From Corydoras sp. C115 (lineage: Eukaryota; Chordata; Actinopteri; Siluriformes; Callichthyidae): a DNA stretch of 64,000 bases. Both the position numbers and the translations under genes were made by a program. This document shows, piece after piece, positions 10,813 through 22,379 of this stretch (its first letter is position 1; the number at the start of each line of letters is the position of its first letter). Location of the stretch: contig JAFMOC010000393.1 in the NCBI GenBank assembly GCA_019802505.1, forward strand, positions 152,501 to 216,500, read 5' to 3'. The notes beneath the pieces are model-generated. The model was not told the origin of the DNA. It did not search any database and saw only the letters and a list, made by a program, of their open reading frames with translations.

Positions 10813-11155
10813 ATCCATCCCATCCATTATCTTCCGCTTTATCCTCTATTAGGGTCGTGGGGTGGGGGGGGGGGTTCCCCATGCCCATCCAGGGGAGAAC
10901 GTTTCGGGGCGCTGGGCAGATAAACCCAGGACAGGACGCCAATCTATCACTGGACACACACTCACTCACACACACACACTCTATATGGGGCAATTTAGAG
11001 CATTCAAATTACCTTCATGTTTTTGGACTGTGGGAGGAAACCGGAGAACCCGGAGGAAACCCACACGGACACGGGGAGAACATGGAAACTCCACCCAGAT
11101 GGAGATTTGAAGCTAATTCAAGGCATTTGTGCAACCTCCAAGCCACTGTGCCCAT
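10813..11155 (-). mobile_element. SINE-A
   Basis: Tail on the left (CCATCCCATCCATTATC), G-tract expansion (10863-10873), truncated or altered head after GATGGAGATTTGA. Confidence 0.8.
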
Positions 11156-11169
11156 ATCTAATAATCCAT

Positions 11170-11436
11170 GTTTCCATGTTCTCCCCGTGTCCGCATGGGT
11201 TTCCTCCGGGTTCTCCGGTTTCCTCCCCCAAAAACATGGATCAAGGTCAATTAAATTCTCCAAATTGCCCCATATAGAGTGTGTCTGTGTGAGTGAGTGT
11301 GTGGCCAGTGATAGATTGGCGGCCTGTCCTGGGTCTATCTGCCCAGCGCCCAAAATATTCTCCCCTAAACGCCCCCCCCCTCCCACGCAACCCCAGTAGA
11401 GGATAAAGTGGAAGATAATGGATGGATCTTTATAAA
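11170..11436 (+). mobile_element. SINE-A, 5'-truncated
   Basis: Starts at TTTCCATGTTCTCCCC, lacks the tRNA-like head, ends GATAATGGATGGATC. Confidence 0.85.
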
Positions 11437-11744
11437 GGGGCAATTGTATTTAATTTTATTTACCCTCGACATGTAAATCTCTGCAGGAGCTCGTTGTTTA
11501 ACGGCTTTCAAAGCTGCTTATCTGAAACTAACACCCTTCTGAGGAAAGCAGCACCCAACTTTGTGCTGAGCAAAGCAGAATATACAGATTATCTGAAATC
11601 CATTGTAAGAGTTTCTGCAATCGAGATTATTGAGTGGAACCGAGTCTGCGTCTTTATTACAACAAACTAACAATCCAACATCTGCACACCGCTCTGACGT
11701 CATCACCAGCACACTTACAAGTTTGTTTATATTAGTCTTAATCA
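11437..11744. other. Apparently single-copy sequence
   Basis: No supported feature. Confidence 0.4.
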
Positions 11745-12240
11745 TTTAAATTCATTTATATTTCTAATTATTTTATCATTTAAATGGATTCATCCATCCA
11801 TTATCTCCCGCTTTATCCTCCATTAGGGTCGCGGTGGGGTTCCCCATGCCCATCCAGGGGAGAACGTCTGGGGCGCTGGGCAGATACACCCAGGACAGGA
11901 CGCCAATCTATCACTGGACACACACTCACTCACACAGACACACTCTATATGGGGCAATTTGGAGAACTCAATTGACCTTGATCCATGTTTTTGGACTGTG
12001 GGAGGAAACCGGAGAACCAGGAGGAAACCCACGCAGACATGGGGAGAACATGGAAACTCCACCCAGATGGGGATTCGAACCGGGAATCCCTAGCGCTGCG
12101 AGGAGAACATGCCAACCACTAAGCCACTGTGCCACCTAAATCCATTTATATTTCTAATTATTTACCAATTTAAATTCATTTATATTTCTAATTATTTACT
12201 CATTTTAAATTAATTCATATTTCTAATTATTTAATCATCC
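11745..12240. repeat. AT-rich tandem repeat (about 37-bp unit) carrying a SINE
   Basis: Units of CATTTATATTTCTAATTATTT recur at 11752, 12143, 12178 and, slightly altered, 12211. A SINE-A is inserted between the first and second units. Confidence 0.75.
11790..12137 (-). mobile_element. SINE-A, full length
   Basis: Tail CATCCATCCATTATC on the left, head GTGCCACC on the right, inserted within the AT-rich tandem repeat. Confidence 0.88.
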
Positions 12241-12618
12241 ATTTTGTATAACGTGCTGTGAGGCTTTAATCATGGTGATCATGTGAACCCTGATGGACCT
12301 CACCAGAACCTCAGAACATTATGTTCTAACTCAAAGCAAAAACCAACTATGGTCAAATCCAGAAGCCTCCAGATGAAAAGGTCTTCACAGAGCATGTGAA
12401 ACGTTTGCGAGAGCGCCACACATGGCAGGGCACCGCGCTGCGCCGTTAGCAGGATAACAGGTTATGAGCCTCACGTAAAGAGCTTATGCAAAACCCTCAA
12501 CGCTCCGCTATGCAGAGGGACGCGAACCGATACAGATGACTGATATGCAGAGGTACAGGGTCTATACAGAGCTCTATCCAGAGCAGATAACAAATCTCAA
12601 CATGCCGTGTTCTATTGT
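12241..12618. other. Apparently single-copy sequence
   Basis: No supported feature. Confidence 0.4.
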
Positions 12619-12788
12619 GTAAGAGGGATGGGGGCGAATCTCTCAGGGTCTGGCGATTCGATTCGGTTCCGATTTTTGAGGTCACGATTCGATTGAGAAT
12701 CGATCAGAAACGATTTTTTTTCAGTTCAAATGGTCTTTAAATTTAGTTTGAATCACGTGATGGACAAGATGAACCGACGATGTAAACA

Positions 12789-13134
12789 TTCATCTTCTGC
12801 TTTATCCTCTATTAGGGTCGGGGGGGGGGGGGGGGGGTTCCCCATGCCCAACCAGGGGAGAACGTTTCGGGCGCTGGGCAGATACACCCAGGACAGGGGC
12901 GCCAATCCATCGCTGGGCAACACACTCACTCACACAGCGACACATATATGGGGCAATTTGGAGAACTCAATTGACTTGATCCATGTTTTTGGACTGTGGG
13001 AGGAAACCGGAGAACCCGGAGGAAACCCACGCAGACTCGGGGAAGATATGGAAACTCCACCCAGATGGGGATTCAAACCGGGAATCCCTAGAGCTGAGAG
13101 GAGAACATGCCAACCACTAAGCCACCGTGCCGCC
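12789..13134 (-). mobile_element. SINE-A in the hAT MITE
   Basis: Bounded by a perfect 12-bp TSD ACGATGTAAACA (12777-12788 and 13135-13146). The internal G tract is expanded to about 16. Confidence 0.92.
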
Positions 13135-13215
13135 ACGATGTAAACAAATAGAACATTTATTTAAAACAATACTTTCAGGTTCCTTCCTGTATCAAATCTG
13201 TTTGCATCATTTTAT

Positions 13216-13577
13216 ATCCATCCATTATCTTCCCGCTTTATCCTCTATTAGGGTCGCGGGGGGGGGGGGGGGGGGTTCCCCATGCCCATCCAGGGGAGAA
13301 CGTTTCGGGTGCTGGGCAGATACACCAAGGACAGGACGCCAATCTATCGCTGGACACACTCACATTCACTCACACATGGCTACACCACTCTACAGGGGCA
13401 ATTTGGAGAACTCACATTGACTTGAGCCATGTTTTTGACTGTGGGAGGAAACCGGAGAACCCGGAGGAAACCCACGCAGACACGGGGAGGATATGGAAAA
13501 CTCCACCCAGATGGGGATTCGAACCGGGGAATCCCTAGTGCTGAGATAGGAGAACGTGCTAACCACTAAGCCACCGG
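13216..13577 (-). mobile_element. SINE-A
   Basis: Tail on the left, expanded G tract at 13258-13275, head degenerate at CCGGCCACTCCCCC. Confidence 0.88.
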
Positions 13578-13656
13578 CCACTCCCCCCCCCCCCCCCCAT
13601 CCCATGCTTCCCTACTACAACTACAAACGGCAGGACATGGGGAGATGGAATAGCGG

Positions 13657-14232
13657 ATTCCCGGTTCGAATCCCCATCTGGGTGGAGTTTCCATATTCTC
13701 CCAGTGTCTGCGTGGGTTTCCTCCGGGTTCTCCGGTTTCCTCCCACAGTCCAAAAGCATGGATCAAGGTCAACTGAATTCTCCAAATTGCCCCATATAAA
13801 GTGTGTGTGTGTGAGTGAGTGTGTGTTCAGTGATGGATTGGCACCCTGTCCTGGGTGTATCTGCCCAGCGCCCGAAACGTTCTCCCCTGGATGGGCATGG
13901 GGAACCCCACCGTGACCCTAATAGAGGATAAAGTGGGAGATAATGGATGGAATAGTTTATCCTTTAATTAAAGCAGTGGCTTAGTAGTTTAGCATGTTCT
14001 CCTCTCAGCGCTAGGGTTTCCCGGTTCGAATCCCAATCTGGGTAGAGTTTCCACGTTCTCCCCATGTCCGCGTGGGTTTCCTCCGGGTTCTCTGGTTTCC
14101 TCCCACAGTCCAAAAGCATGGATCAAGGTGAATTGAATTCTCAAAATTGCCCCATATAGAGTGTGTGTGTGAGTGAGTGTGTGCCCCCCCCCCACTATAT
14201 TTAATATAGGATAAAGCGAAAGATAATGAATA
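13657..14232 (+). mobile_element. Two SINE-A copies in tandem
   Basis: 13657-13960 is truncated just before the B box. 13973-14232 has an altered A box (TGGCTTAGTAG), an intact B box and a shortened 3' part. Confidence 0.85.
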
Positions 14233-14318
14233 AATGATTCTTGGGCGATTCGGAATCGTCTGGACTACGAATCGCGATTCATCGTAGAATCGATTTTTCC
14301 AGCGCCCCTAGTAAGAGG

Positions 14319-14851
14319 GTTCCGGGATGCATATCTGGAAATCTGCAGAGCAGAACCGGCGGGAACCATACGACATCTCAGCAAAGACATCTGAGAGCAA
14401 ATAAGGACGGAGTCATGAACACGGCACACGCCTGACGACGAGGTGATGTACCGACGTATGGACACGCGGGACAGAGAGGAACGTGAGCGCGAGATGGAGG
14501 CGCAGGGCGAGGGAACAGGAGCAGGAGCAGGAGGGTAGGTGGAACCTCCCTGGCCCCGGGACGCATTGCTCACTGCGCTGCCCATTCAGCCCCGCCGCAG
14601 CCTGCCGGGACACGATCGACCGCAGGAACGTTACACCTTCAGCCTTCATCTCGGCGTCTGGTTTCATCTCACGATGCTTCAGAAACGCCGGCCGTTCCCC
14701 TCGGTTCTGTTCATTCTGTTCCACCGATGACTTCTCGAGACCCGCAAGCTCTCACGTTAATAAATAAAGTGTTAATGAATTGTGCTCCTGAATTAATGTT
14801 GCTGATGAATTAGAATTTATTATTATTTATTGATTTTATTTAATTACTTCA
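14319..14851. other. Single-copy sequence, partly CpG-rich
   Basis: 14440-14640 is rich in CG dinucleotides. Short overlapping frames exist on both strands but none has recognisable protein content or splice support. Confidence 0.4.
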
Positions 14852-15800
14852 CATGGGCAGCATGGTGGCTTAGTGGTTTAGCATGTTCTCCTCTCAGCGC
14901 TAGGGATTCCCGGTTCGAATCCCCATCTGGGTGGAGTTTCCATGTTCTCCCCGTGTCCTGCGCGGGTTTCCTCCCGGGTTCTCCGGTTTTTCCTCCCACT
15001 GTCCAAAAACATGGATCAAGTCAATTGAGATTCCTCCCAAATTGCCCCATATAGATTGTGTCCTGTTGTGAGTGATGTGTGTGCCCAGCGATTGATTGGT
15101 GTTCGGCTGATCGCTGGGTGTATCTGCCCAGCGCCCGAGACGTTCTCCCCTGGATGGGCATGGGGAACCCCCCCTCCCGTGACCCTAATAGAGGATAAAG
15201 CGGAAGATAATGAATGAATGAGTATCAAATGCAGGCGGCACGGTGGCTTAGTGGTTTGCATGTTCTCCTCTCAGCGCTAGGGATTCCCGGTTCGAATACC
15301 CATCTCGGTGGAGTTTCCATGTTCTCCCCGTGTCCGCGTGGGTTTCCTCCGGGTTCCTTAGTTTCCTCCCACAGTCCAAAAACATGGATTTAACGTATAG
15401 CGAATTCTCCAAATTGCCCCATACAGTCTGTGTGTGAGTGAATGTGCCCAGTAATAAATTGGCACCCTGTCCTGGCTGTATCTGCCCAGTGCCCGACACT
15501 GTCTACCCCGAAGGGGCATAGGGAAACCACCCCCCCCCACCCGGTTCGAATCCCAATCTGGGTGGAGTTTCCATGTTCTCCCCGTGTCCGCGTGGGTTTC
15601 CTCCGGGTCTCCCGGTTTTCCTCCCCACAGTCCACCAAAACATGGATTAAGTCTAATTGAATTTCCTCCAAGATTGCCCCCCATATAGAGTGTGTCCTGT
15701 GGTGATGTGAGTGTGTGTCCAGCGATAGATTGGCGCCCTGTCCTGGGTGTATCTCTCCAGCGAGAGGAGAACCTGCTAACCACTAATCCACCCTGCTGCC
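14852..15800 (+). mobile_element. Cluster of SINE-A copies
   Basis: 14852-15225 (full length, small insertions such as GTGTCCTGCGCGGG), 15234-15535 (3' end replaced by an older-subfamily version), 15540-15765 (from the B box), then a minus-strand head scrap 15762-15800. Confidence 0.83.
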
Positions 15801-15854
15801 CTTTTGTTGAAACATTGTAATTGCAATAATATTCCAGGGGAAATACTTCACATG

Positions 15855-16117
15855 GGCAGCACGGTGGCTTAGTGATTTAGCATGTTCTCCTCTCAGCACT
15901 GGGGATCCAGGTTTGAATCCCAATCTGGGTGGAGTTTCCATGTTCTCCCCGTGTCCGCGCGGGTTTCCTCCGGGTTCCTCCACAGTCCAAAAACTGGATT
16001 AAGTTAATTGAGTTTCTCCACAGTGCCCATTATAGAGTGTGTCTGTGTGTGTGAGTGTGGTGGCCCAGCGATGGATTGGTGTCATGTCCTGGGTGTATCT
16101 GCCCAGAGCGCCCTAAA

Positions 16118-16149
<32 letters not shown>

Positions 16150-16225
16150 TAGCCCGAGACTTCTCTCCCTGGATGGGCATGGGGAACCTCACCGCCGACC
16201 CTAATAGAGGATAAAGCAGATCGTT
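15855..16225 (+). mobile_element. SINE-A with an internal A-tract
   Basis: Head at 15855, tail region near 16210. An A-rich run (about 35 bases, 16115-16149) is inserted in CCCAGCGCCC|CGAGAC, splitting a normally invariant block. Confidence 0.85.
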
Positions 16226-16349
16226 TAATTAATTTAATTAAGTTTAATTAATAATCTGTCTCGGGTTTTAATGTGTGTACAATAACGAATTCACTAACGT
16301 GTGTGTGATACGGAGTGTGTTATCACACATTACTGGGAGTGAGGACTGA
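16226..16349. other. Left copy of a flank duplicated across the CACT array
   Basis: GGTTTTAATGTGTGTACAA and GTGTGATACGGAGTGTGTT...GACTGAACATATGCACA recur, diverged, at 18668-18690 and 18955-19022. Confidence 0.6.
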
Positions 16350-18640
16350 ACATATGCACACTATATAGGGGCAATTTAGAGCATTTAGTTTACCATGAAT
16401 CCATGTTTCTAGACTGTAGCAGGAAACCCGAGAACCCGGAGGAACGTGACACGGGGAGAACATGCAAACTCCATGAAACCTGGATCTCCATCGCTGAGAG
16501 ATACACCCAGGACAGAGCACCAATATATCACTGAGTACTCACTCACACACTCGCTCACACATACATTCACTCACACATACACACTCACTCACTCACTCAC
16601 ACACACACTCCCTCACTCAATTGCTCGCTCACTCACTCACTCACTTACTCTGTCACTCACTCACTCACAACACTCACACTCACACTCACTCACTCACTCA
16701 CTCACTCAAACACTCACTCTCACTCACTCACTCACTCACTCAAACACTCACTCTCACTCACACACTCACTCACTCAAACACCACTCTTCACTCAGCCACC
16801 CAACTCACTCAACACTCAATCTCACTCTGCGTCTCACCTACGCACTCAAACACTCACTCTCATCACACACCCACTAGCTCACTCAACCACTCACTCTCAC
16901 TCACTCACATCCACTCACTCAAACCTACTCACTCAAACACTCACTCTGACACTCACACTCTCACTCACTCCCACTCAATCACTCACACGCACTCACACTC
17001 ACTCACTCAAACACTCACTCTCACACGCACTCACTCACTCTCACACTCACTCATCACTCACTCACACTCACGTCACTCACTCTGGACCAACTCAGTCACT
17101 CTCACACGCACTCACTCTCACACTCTGACACTCACCTCAACACTCAAATGCACTCACACTCACTCACTCAAACACTCACTTGCACGGGGCACTCACCTCA
17201 CACTCACTCACACTCACTCTACACACTCTGGACGAAGACACCTCACCTCTCATCACTCACTCACTCAAACAGCGTCACGGGGTCTCACACGCACTCACTC
17301 ACTCACGAACTCAACATCACTCACTCTCACTCTCACTCTAAACTCACACTCACTCACCACTCCACACTCACTCACTCAAACACACTCAAAACACTCACTC
17401 TCACTACGCACTGGCACACTCACTCAAACTCACTTCACTCACATCACACTCACTCACACTCATCACGTCAAACACTCACTCTCACACGCACTCTACTCAC
17501 TCAAACCTCACTCTCAAACGCACTCACTCACTCACTCTCAACCCTCACTCTCAAACAGCACTCAACTCTCACTCACACAACTCACTCATCACTCTCACAC
17601 AGTCTGACTCACTCACTCTCGAGACACTCACTCACTCACTCAAACACTCACTCACTCCGTCACTCACACACTCACTCATGCTCAATCACTCACTCACTCT
17701 CAGTCACTCCTCTGACACTCACTCACTCACTCTAAGTCACTCTGACACTCACTCTCACTCACGCACCCAAAATCACTCAACTCTCACACTCTGACACTCA
17801 CTCACCAACATCAAATCACTCACTCACCAAACACTGGTCACTCACTCACACAGTCACTCTCACACTCTGACACTCACTCTCACTCACTCACTCAAACACT
17901 CACTCACTCACTCAAACACTCACTCACTCACTCACTTGGTCACTCACTACTCACACTCACTCACTCTCACACTCTGACACTCACTCACTCAAACACTCAC
18001 TCACTCACTCAAACACTCACTCACTCAGCTCACGTCACTCAAACACTGACCAAACAACTCTCACTTCACTCAACTCTGACACGTCACTCACTCACTCACT
18101 TGGTCACTCACACAGTCACTCTCACACTCTGACACTCACTCTCACTCACTCACTCAAACACTCACTCACTCACTCTAACTCACCTCACTCACTCAACTCA
18201 CTCACATCCACTCACGTCACTCTCACTCACGCACTCACTCTCACACTGGACACTCACTCACACTCACTCACTCACAACTCACTCACTCACTCAACACACT
18301 CACTCACTCAAAAAAACTCACTCACACACTTCACTCACTCAACACTCTTACACTCACTCCCTCACTCACTCACTAAAAACACTCACTCACTCACTCACTC
18401 ACTTAACACTCACTCAAACAATCACTCTCAACACTCTGACACTCACTCTCACACTCTCACTCACTCACGCAAACACCTCACTCACTCACTTCACTCACTC
18501 ACTCTCACAACACTCACTCAACTCACTCACTGCCACTCCAAACCTCACTCACTGACACTCACTCACCCCCCTCAGGGTCGATTTAGAGCCTTCAGTCTGA
18601 CCACTGAATCCATGTGTTTGGACTGTAAGAGTCATGTTTG
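16350..18640 (-). mobile_element. SINE-A split by a 2-kb array grown from its own CACT tract
   Basis: Left of the array: ATACACCCAGGACAGAGCAC-CAATATATCACTGAG, the normal SINE-A order leading to its ACTCACTCACAC tract. Right of it: GGTCGATTTAGAGCC...GAATCCATGTGTTTGGACTGTA, the SINE-A sequence that normally follows. The array sits exactly at the internal tract. A second piece (16355-16499, GGGGCAATTT to GCTGAGAG) precedes it in the same orientation. Confidence 0.75.
16537..18565. repeat. (CACT)n array, about 2 kb
   Basis: Tetranucleotide ACTC/CACT with frequent ACACTCAA, TCTC and CTCTGACA interruptions. Open frames across it read only Thr/His/Ser/Leu repeats. Confidence 0.97.
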
Positions 18641-18667
18641 AGTTAATAAAGTGTGACACTTTTTTTT

Positions 18668-18812
18668 GGTTTTAATGTGTGTACTACAACACAACAACAA
18701 CTATGAGGGTCGATAATAATAGTTGATAATAATATAATTCGGACTGTAATCATAATAATAATAAAGTGTGTTTTTGGTAATAATGGTTTAATAATACAAC
18801 AACAACAACAAC

Positions 18813-18877
<65 letters not shown>

Positions 18878-18893
18878 CAACAATAATAACAAC

Positions 18894-18930
<37 letters not shown>

Positions 18931-19022
18931 CAATAATAATAATAATAATAACAGTGTGATACAGAGTGTGATACAGAGTGTGTTCATGTGTATTAATGGG
19001 ACTGAGAACTGAACATATGCAC
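18668..19022. repeat. Right copy of the array flank, split by (TAA)n
   Basis: GGTTTTAATGTGTGTACTACAAC at the left and GTGATACAGAGTGTGTTC...GACTGAACATATGCACA at the right match 16267-16363. In between, (TAA)n with CAA interruptions runs from about 18786 to 18955. Confidence 0.7.
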
Positions 19023-19051
19023 AGGCTAAAAAAATAGAACTGTGAAATGTA

Positions 19052-19071
19052 TATGAGCGAGAGAGAGAGAG

Positions 19072-19116
<45 letters not shown>

Positions 19117-19141
19117 GAGAGAGAGAGCACGAGAGAGAGAG

Positions 19142-19173
<32 letters not shown>

Positions 19174-19248
19174 CACGAGAGAGAGAGAGAGCACGAGAGA
19201 GAGAGAGCACGAGAGGGAGAGAGAGAGAGAGAGAGACAGAGAGAGAGC
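19052..19248. repeat. (GA)n array with GCAC interruptions
   Basis: Nearly pure GA dinucleotides interrupted by CACGAGAG about every 20-30 bases. Confidence 0.97.
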
Positions 19249-19358
19249 CATTAGATGCACAGGAGGGAGTTGATGGAGGGAGCGATCGATACGCAGTCAT
19301 TATCAGGGCGAGTGTTTGGTCTTCTGGGTGAAGTGTCTCAGCAGGACAACACCCTGCG

Positions 19359-19423
19359 CTTCAGAGCCATGCTTCAGAACCATGCTTCAGAACCATGCTT
19401 CAGAGCCATGCTTCAGAGCCATG
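19359..19423. repeat. 13-bp tandem repeat, 5 units
   Basis: Five exact-register units of CTTCAGAGCCATG or CTTCAGAACCATG. Confidence 0.95.
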
Positions 19424-19529
19424 CGGAAGATAATGGATGGGTAACTGATTATTACTGAACAGCTAACTTAACACTATTTTCTACATGTTATTAAAGAAGA
19501 AAGCTCCAAATAAACAGATTCTGAATCCA

Positions 19530-19874
19530 TTCATTCATTATCTCCCGCTTTATCCTCTATTAGGGTCGGGGGGGGTTCCCCATGCCCATCCAGGGGAGAA
19601 CATCTCGAACATTTCGCTGGGCAGATACACTCAGGACAGGGTGCCAATCCATCACTGGGCACACACTCACACACACAAACACTATATGGGGCAATTTGGA
19701 TAATTCAATTGACTTGATCCATGTTTTTGGACTGTGGGAGGAAAGCGGAGAACCCGGAGGAAACCCACGCAGAAATGGGGAGAACATGGAAACTCCACCC
19801 AGATGGGGATTCGAACCGGGAATCCCTAGCGCTGAGAGGAGAACATGCCAACCACTAATCCACCGTGCTGCCCC
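19530..19874 (-). mobile_element. SINE-A, full length
   Basis: Perfect 14-bp TSD AGATTCTGAATCCA (19516-19529 and 19875-19888); one of the clearest copies for defining element ends. Confidence 0.95.
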
Positions 19875-19963
19875 AGATTCTGAATCCAACCATCATCCAT
19901 TATTCATTTCTATATTCCCACATTTCCTCTTACACCTGATCTGTGATGTCGCAGTCTTTTATT

Positions 19964-20305
19964 CATTCATTCATTATCTTCCGCTTTATCCTCTATTAGG
20001 GTCGCGGGGGGGGGTTCCCCATGCCCATCCAGGGGAGAACGTTTCGGGCGCTGGGCAGATACACCCAGGACAGGACGGCAATCTATCGCTGGGCACACAC
20101 TCACTCACACAGACACACTATTTGGAGAACTCATTTGACTTGATCCATGTTTTTTTGGACTGTGGGAGGAAACCGGAGAACCCGGAGGAAACCCACGCAG
20201 ACACGGGGAGAACGTGGAAACTCCACCCAGATGGGGATTCGAACCGGGAATCCCTAGCGCTGAGAGGAGAACATGCCAACCACTAAACCACTGTGCCGCC
20301 TCACT
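19964..20305 (-). mobile_element. SINE-A, full length
   Basis: Perfect 12-bp TSD CAGTCTTTTATT (19952-19963 and 20306-20317). It lacks the usual CTATATGGGGC segment (ACACTATTTGGAG). Confidence 0.93.
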
Positions 20306-20317
20306 CAGTCTTTTATT

Positions 20318-20763
20318 AATTTATTAAATGCAGTTTATTTTTGGCTGTGCAGGATGTTCAGCTCCAGCTCTCCTTTTACGGAGCTTCACTGAGGAAACTT
20401 GAATTCTGCCCAAATCTGCCCTCGGGTCGATCCGGGTGACCGCCGATGTTCCAGGTGAACGCCGCGGTCAGTCAGACGTGAGCGCTGACCATTTCACATG
20501 ACGCCTATTTCAGCCTCCAGTGCGCACACCCCCTCACTGAATGATGTTTACGAGTGTAACCATGGAAACGGAGCCAGATCAAAGCAAAGGATGAGAACGT
20601 TCGTGTAACACTCTGTAACTTTCACTGATATAATGAACGTTTAGGGGGCAGATAGACCCAGGACAGGCCGTCAATCCATCGCTGGGCACACACTCACTCA
20701 CACACACACACACAAACTATATAGGGACAATTTACATAAAGGCAATCTACAGCAAGCAATTCA
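20318..20763. other. Single-copy sequence, then an old SINE-A fragment
   Basis: 20318-20644 shows no gene. 20645-20763 is a degenerate minus-strand SINE-A piece (GGGGGCAGATAGACCCAGGACAG through TATATAGGGACAATTT). Confidence 0.6.
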
Positions 20764-20771
20764 CCTTTAAG

Positions 20772-21750
20772 CAGTGCTTCTCAAATAGGGGGGCGCGCCC
20801 CCCTGGGGGGGCGCAGTGCGGTGCCTGGAGGGGCGCATAACAAGATATCACAGAGCAATTGATATTAAGTGCATTGAACAAACCCTCAAAATACAACATG
20901 GAGAAATATTTAACAGAGACGACGGAGAGAGACGAAGATAATGAGAGCAACAAAAGTCAACCGAAAACTAAAACGAGGAAAGTGTATGTAGCGCCTGGCT
21001 TCACGGTAACGAAGGTGGGAGACGAAGAAAGACCGGCGTGTCTTCTGTGTCTTTAAATGTTGGCAGCGGACAGCGTGAAGCCAAATAAATGAAGGCGTCA
21101 CTTAAAGACATTACACTCCGATCACGCTGATAACCGCTTGAGTTTTTAATCGTAAACGTGACGCGTAGAGCCAGCGATCATAACGCTTTATGAAAACTAC
21201 TGCAGAAAAGCTGTGCGCTGCAGAACTTTAGTTCTGATTTCCTCATTTTGATTAAAAAAAAAAAAAAAAACAGCACAAATTGTTGTATTCATTTTAGTTT
21301 TGTAGGTTAAAGTGTTAATAATAAATTGAGCTCCTGAATTAATGTTGCTGATGAATTTGAATGTATTATTATTTATTGATTTTATTTCATTTCATTCTTC
21401 AGTATCAAATGGCAGTCGGTTCAAAAACGTTTCCGGTTTAAATAAGGATTTCATTCGTTTCTGTTACAAACTAAAAAACAAAGTTAAAATGATTCTTTGT
21501 TCTAAGTTGATCTATATTTCTTTCTTTTTTGTTTTCTTTATTGTTAATAAGGAGACATTGTTATAAAAGATGGGTACTTATTACAAATTTATAGACAAAT
21601 CAAACTACAGTGGTAGAAAAATAATTTTTCATCCCATTTTGTCATGTACGGGGGGGGGGGGGGGGGTGAGTGTTCGTGTGTGTGGGGGGGGGCGCAAAAA
21701 GTTTTCTTCTTCCTAGGGGGGGCTTAACAGAAAATAATTGAGAATCACTG
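20772..21750 (+). mobile_element. hAT (Buster/Charlie-like) non-autonomous element
   Basis: Terminal repeats CAGTGCTTCTCAAATAGG (20772) and TTGAGAATCACTG (to 21750). Flanking 8-mers CCTTTAAG and CATTAAAG match at 6 of 8 positions, an aged 8-bp TSD. It contains a subterminal GC hairpin, a dead transposase start, a G-run at 21650-21666 and GGGGGGGCTTAACAGAAAATAATTGAG at the right end. Two relatives are at 1-469 and 36701-37649. Confidence 0.85.
20898..21117 (+). pseudogene. hAT transposase amino terminus with BED zinc finger, broken
   Basis: ATG at 20898 opens 52 codons beginning MEKYLTETTERDEDNES and ending GDEERPACLLCL at a TAA (21054-21056). Reading on in frame gives MLAADSVKPNK, then TGA, then RRHLKTLHSDH. 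C-x2-C followed by H-x4-H is the zinc-binding pattern of BED fingers in Buster-type hAT transposases and their ZBED relatives. Two in-frame stops interrupt the finger and the catalytic domain is absent. Confidence 0.82.
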
Positions 21751-21779
21751 CATTAAAGCCATGATGATGAGTGGGATCG

Positions 21780-22075
21780 CCTCTCAGCTCTAGGGATTCC
21801 CGGTTCGAATCCCAATCTGGGTGGAGTTTTCATGTTCTCACCGTGTCCACGTGGGTTTCCTCCCACAGTCCAAAAACATGGATCAAGGTGAATTGAATTC
21901 TCCAAATTGCCCCAAAATTGTTTGAGGGTGTGTCTGTGTGAGTGAATGTGTGCCCAGCGTTGGATTGGCGCCCTGTCCTGGGTGTATCTGCCCAGCGACC
22001 GAAACGTTCTCCCCTGGATGGGCATGGGGAACCCCCCCACGACCCTAATATTGGATAAAGCAGAACATAATGATG
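21780..22075 (+). mobile_element. SINE-A, head-truncated
   Basis: Starts at CGCCTCTCAGCTC, has an intact B box and lacks the CCGGGTTCTCCGG segment. Ends GATAAAGCAGAACATAATG. Confidence 0.85.
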
Positions 22076-22169
22076 GATCAATGCATCTCGCTTGCTGGCT
22101 AGAATTGTATTACTGGCTGGATATAACCCACAGGCCTCGAGGTTGACATATTTACGTTATCTTTTGCCA

Positions 22170-22262
22170 AATCCTATAGTAGGGTCGTGGGGGGGGGGGG
22201 GGCTTCAAGGGGAGGACATTTTGGGCGCTGGACAAACACACCCAGATACACTAACGCCCACT
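22170..22262 (-). mobile_element. Degenerate SINE-A fragment
   Basis: AATCCTATAGTAGGGTCGTGGGG with a 14-G run, then CAAGGGGAGGACATTTTGGGCGCTGGAC. Confidence 0.65.
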
Positions 22263-22379
22263 AACATCCACATTTAAGTTATTCCTTTAAGAACAAAGTG
22301 CAAGGACAAGACAGAACTCTTGTTTTGTTCTGTGTGAGTTGGTTTAAAGTTCTGGCTACCTGCATAATATATATATATA

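Larger units (their letters stand above)
12627..14310. mobile_element. hAT-like MITE loaded with SINEs
   Basis: Flanked by the perfect 8-bp repeat GTAAGAGG (12619-12626 and 14311-14318), the TSD length of hAT elements. Ends are GATGGGGGCG and CGCCCCTA, with ATCGATTC-type subterminal sequence in inverted orientation (12655-12715 and 14250-14297). Most of its length is four later SINE-A insertions; the native element is probably only a few hundred bases. Confidence 0.78.

Noticed and set aside
14413..14767. Overlapping open frames of about 100 codons on both strands
   Set aside because: A CpG-rich segment gives stop-poor frames by composition; no family resemblance or conserved start context.
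16446..17735. Open frames of up to 328 codons rich in Thr/His/Ser/Leu
   Set aside because: Translation of the CACT repeat only.
18643..19331. Open frames rich in Ser/Leu, Tyr or Arg/Glu
   Set aside because: They are the TAA and GA arrays read in different frames.
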